Shown here: piece after piece, positions 4,570 to 5,596 of the stretch
How positions within the stretch are numbered: position 1 is the stretch's first letter
Layout of the letters: each line of letters starts with the position of its first letter
Source of the DNA: Actinomycetota bacterium
GTDB taxonomy: Bacteria; Actinomycetota; Humimicrobiia; Humimicrobiales; Humimicrobiaceae
Assembly (NCBI GenBank): GCA_014360385.1
Contig: JACIXO010000100.1
Location: forward strand, 1 to 5,596
Length of the DNA stretch: 5,596 nucleotides
Direction of reading: 5' to 3'
Notes under the pieces: model-generated
What the model was told of the DNA's origin: nothing
The model's database searches: none
Seen by the model: the letters and a program-made list of their open reading frames with translations, nothing else
Translations under genes and position numbers: made by a program

Positions 4570-5019
4570 ATGAATAGAATGGAATCGAAAACTTTTAGTC
4601 TGAGAAAAGAAGATGTTGAAAGAAAGTGGTTCTTAGTCGATGCCAGGGGAAAAACTCTTGGTAGACTCTCTTCAGAGATAGCCAAGATTTTAAGGGGAAA
4701 GCACAAGCCAGTGTTTACTCCACATGTTGATTGTGGCGATTATGTGGTGGTTATAAATGCGGAAAAGATAAAAGTCACCGGGGATAAGATGGAGAAAAAG
4801 GAGTACTTCAGGCATTCTGGTTACGTTGGCAATTACAAGATAATAAAGCTTAGAGAGTTATTGCAGAAGTCACCTACACTGGTTTTGAGAGAAGCTGTGA
4901 AGGGAATGCTTCCCCACAATATTTTGGGAAGAAAGATGATAAAGAAGTTAAAAATCTATGCTGGAGAGGAGCATCCTCATAAGGCCCAGAAGTTAGAAAA
5001 AATTGAGATAGATGCATGA
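4570..5019 (+). CDS. rplM: 50S ribosomal protein L13
   Basis: L13 is an early assembly protein of the large subunit that binds 23S rRNA. From ATG 4570 the product has 149 residues. It shows DVERKWFLVDARGKTLGRLS (15-34), ILRGKHKPVFTPHVDCGDYV (40-59), INAEKIKVTGDKMEKKEYFR (62-81) and the family signature at 110-137 (VKGMLPHNILGRKM, then LKIYAGEEHPH). The length is near the family norm of about 142-150. ATG 4579 would give 146 residues, MESKTFSLRKEDVERKW, which is closer in length to many homologues; the spacing of GGAGGTG does not decide between them. The gene precedes rpsI, its nearly universal partner, although the gap of 118 bases is longer than usual. Confidence 0.97.
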   Translation: MNRMESKTFSLRKEDVERKWFLVDARGKTLGRLSSEIAKILRGKHKPVFTPHVDCGDYVVVINAEKIKVTGDKMEKKEYFRHSGYVGNYKIIKLRELLQKSPTLVLREAVKGMLPHNILGRKMIKKLKIYAGEEHPHKAQKLEKIEIDA

Positions 5020-5137
5020 GTAGGTAGTTATGGTATCGGGGGCTGAAGATAGCTCATAGATATGTGAATGGCGCATAGCTCATTAGGGTATATGGTATAA
5101 GAAAGAGGAACAGTATAGGGAAGAGGAGAGAGACGAG
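5020..5137 (+). promoter_or_regulatory. rplM-rpsI spacer with direct repeats
   Basis: This 118-base spacer carries two direct repeats: ATAGCTCAT at 5049-5057 and 5075-5083 (26-base period) and TATGGTAT at 5029-5036 and 5091-5098. Several tiny open frames occur, for example ATG 5030 to TAG 5059 (9 codons) and ATG 5068 to TAA 5100 (10 codons), but none has a good ribosome binding site or a recognisable product. No terminator or convincing promoter was seen. Confidence 0.5.
5123..5128 (+). promoter_or_regulatory. Ribosome binding site of rpsI, selecting TTG
   Basis: GAGGAG ends nine bases before TTG 5138. There is no ATG near the conserved S9 N-terminus, so TTG is taken as the start. Confidence 0.8.
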
Positions 5138-5533
5138 TTGGCAGAGAAAGTTTTATATTATGCTACGGGAAAAAGAAAAGAAGCTGTTGCAAAGGTATGG
5201 TTAACTCCTGGTGAGGGTAAAATAATTGTAAACGGAAAGGATTTCAGAGAATATTTTGGAAGGGATTCTCTAACTACTATGATTCTTGAACCCCTTAAAC
5301 TCACCGGGGTTGATAGCTCCTATGATGTGATTGCTACACTTAAGGGCGGAGGGGTTTCCGGACAGGCAGGAGCATTAAGACATGGCATCTCCAGGGCACT
5401 TGTTGAGATAAATAAGGAGTTCCGGCTCCTGCTTAAGAAGGAGGGATTTCTTACTAGAGATTCTCGTGAGAAAGAGAGAAAGAAATACGGCCTCAAGAAG
5501 GCAAGAAAGAGACCTCAATATTCAAAGAGATAA
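5138..5533 (+). CDS. rpsI: 30S ribosomal protein S9
   Basis: S9 lies in the head of the small subunit, and its C-terminal tail reaches the anticodon arm of the P-site tRNA. The 131-residue product has the usual length. It shows YYATGKRKEAVAKVWLTPG (7-25), INVNG-type IIVNGKDFREYF (29-40), the signature GGVSGQAGALRHGISRAL (71-88) and the invariant tail KKARKRPQYSKR, whose last arginine is the one that contacts P-site tRNA. The start is TTG 5138, backed by GAGGAG. The N-terminus MAEKVLYYATG agrees with the family. It is the last gene of the rplM-rpsI pair and ends 63 bases before the window edge. Confidence 0.98.
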   Translation: MAEKVLYYATGKRKEAVAKVWLTPGEGKIIVNGKDFREYFGRDSLTTMILEPLKLTGVDSSYDVIATLKGGGVSGQAGALRHGISRALVEINKEFRLLLKKEGFLTRDSREKERKKYGLKKARKRPQYSKR

Positions 5534-5572
5534 TTTCCTCTTTAATGAAATATCCTTGTTTGGAAATTAATC

Positions 5573-5588
5573 TTGGCAAAATTGCCAA
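5573..5588 (+). repeat. Short palindrome after rpsI
   Basis: TTGGCAA and TTGCCAA are separated by two bases, a near-perfect palindrome. It could be an operator for the next gene or a weak RNA hairpin, but no T run follows within the window, so a terminator is not supported. The rest of 5534-5596 shows nothing else recognisable. Confidence 0.45.
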
Positions 5589-5596
5589 TAATTGCA

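Noticed and set aside
257..5067. ATGTGA start-stop motif in three spacers (257, 1004, 5062)
   Set aside because: The same six bases also occur inside rpsK, rpoA and rpsI coding sequence, so they are not specific to leaders.
5574..5596. Sigma-54 promoter (TGGCA with TTGC)
   Set aside because: The GG-to-GC distance is about three bases shorter than the consensus requires, and the next TTGCA is too far.

Overview
This window is a bacterial ribosomal-protein and RNA-polymerase cluster, read entirely on the plus strand. The order is infA (3' end only), rpmJ, rpsM, rpsK, rpsD, rpoA, rplQ, truA, rplM, rpsI. This joins the end of the spc operon and the alpha operon to the truA-rplM-rpsI block, an order seen in Firmicutes and several other bacterial phyla. 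The DNA is AT-rich and its coding strand is purine-rich. L36 and S4 are both of the zinc-binding (four-ligand) type. Four of the nine complete genes appear to start at GTG or TTG. These traits suggest a low-GC, possibly anaerobic or thermophilic or uncultured lineage, but I cannot name a phylum. The energy-coupling-factor transporter genes that often lie between rplQ and truA in Firmicutes are absent.

Layout: 1-159 is the C-terminal part of IF-1. A 222-base spacer with a tandem duplication leads to rpmJ (382-495), and rpsM follows 17 bases later (513-896). A 154-base leader with an 11-base tandem repeat precedes rpsK (1051-1446). A 107-base spacer precedes rpsD (1554-2180). A spacer of about 230 bases with a long inverted repeat precedes rpoA (start taken as TTG 2410, end 3366). 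Then rpoA, rplQ (3369-3740) and truA (3747-4484) are tightly packed with gaps of 2 and 6 bases. An 85-base spacer precedes rplM (4570-5019) and a 118-base spacer precedes rpsI (5138-5533). The last 63 bases hold no gene and end with a short palindrome. No gap reaches 300 bases.

The genes work together in growth. IF-1, S13, S11, S4 and S9 act in or build the 30S subunit; L36, L17 and L13 build the 50S subunit; RpoA nucleates RNA polymerase; TruA modifies tRNA anticodon arms. The proteins are conventional. What is unusual lies between the genes: several spacers are longer than normal for this cluster and carry local direct or inverted duplications close to the next ribosome binding site. I see no undescribed gene system. 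The best leads are the 111-base inverted repeat between rpsD and rpoA, the repeat array with stops in all three frames before rpsK, and what looks like an insertion separating rpsK from an ancestral overlapping rpsD start.
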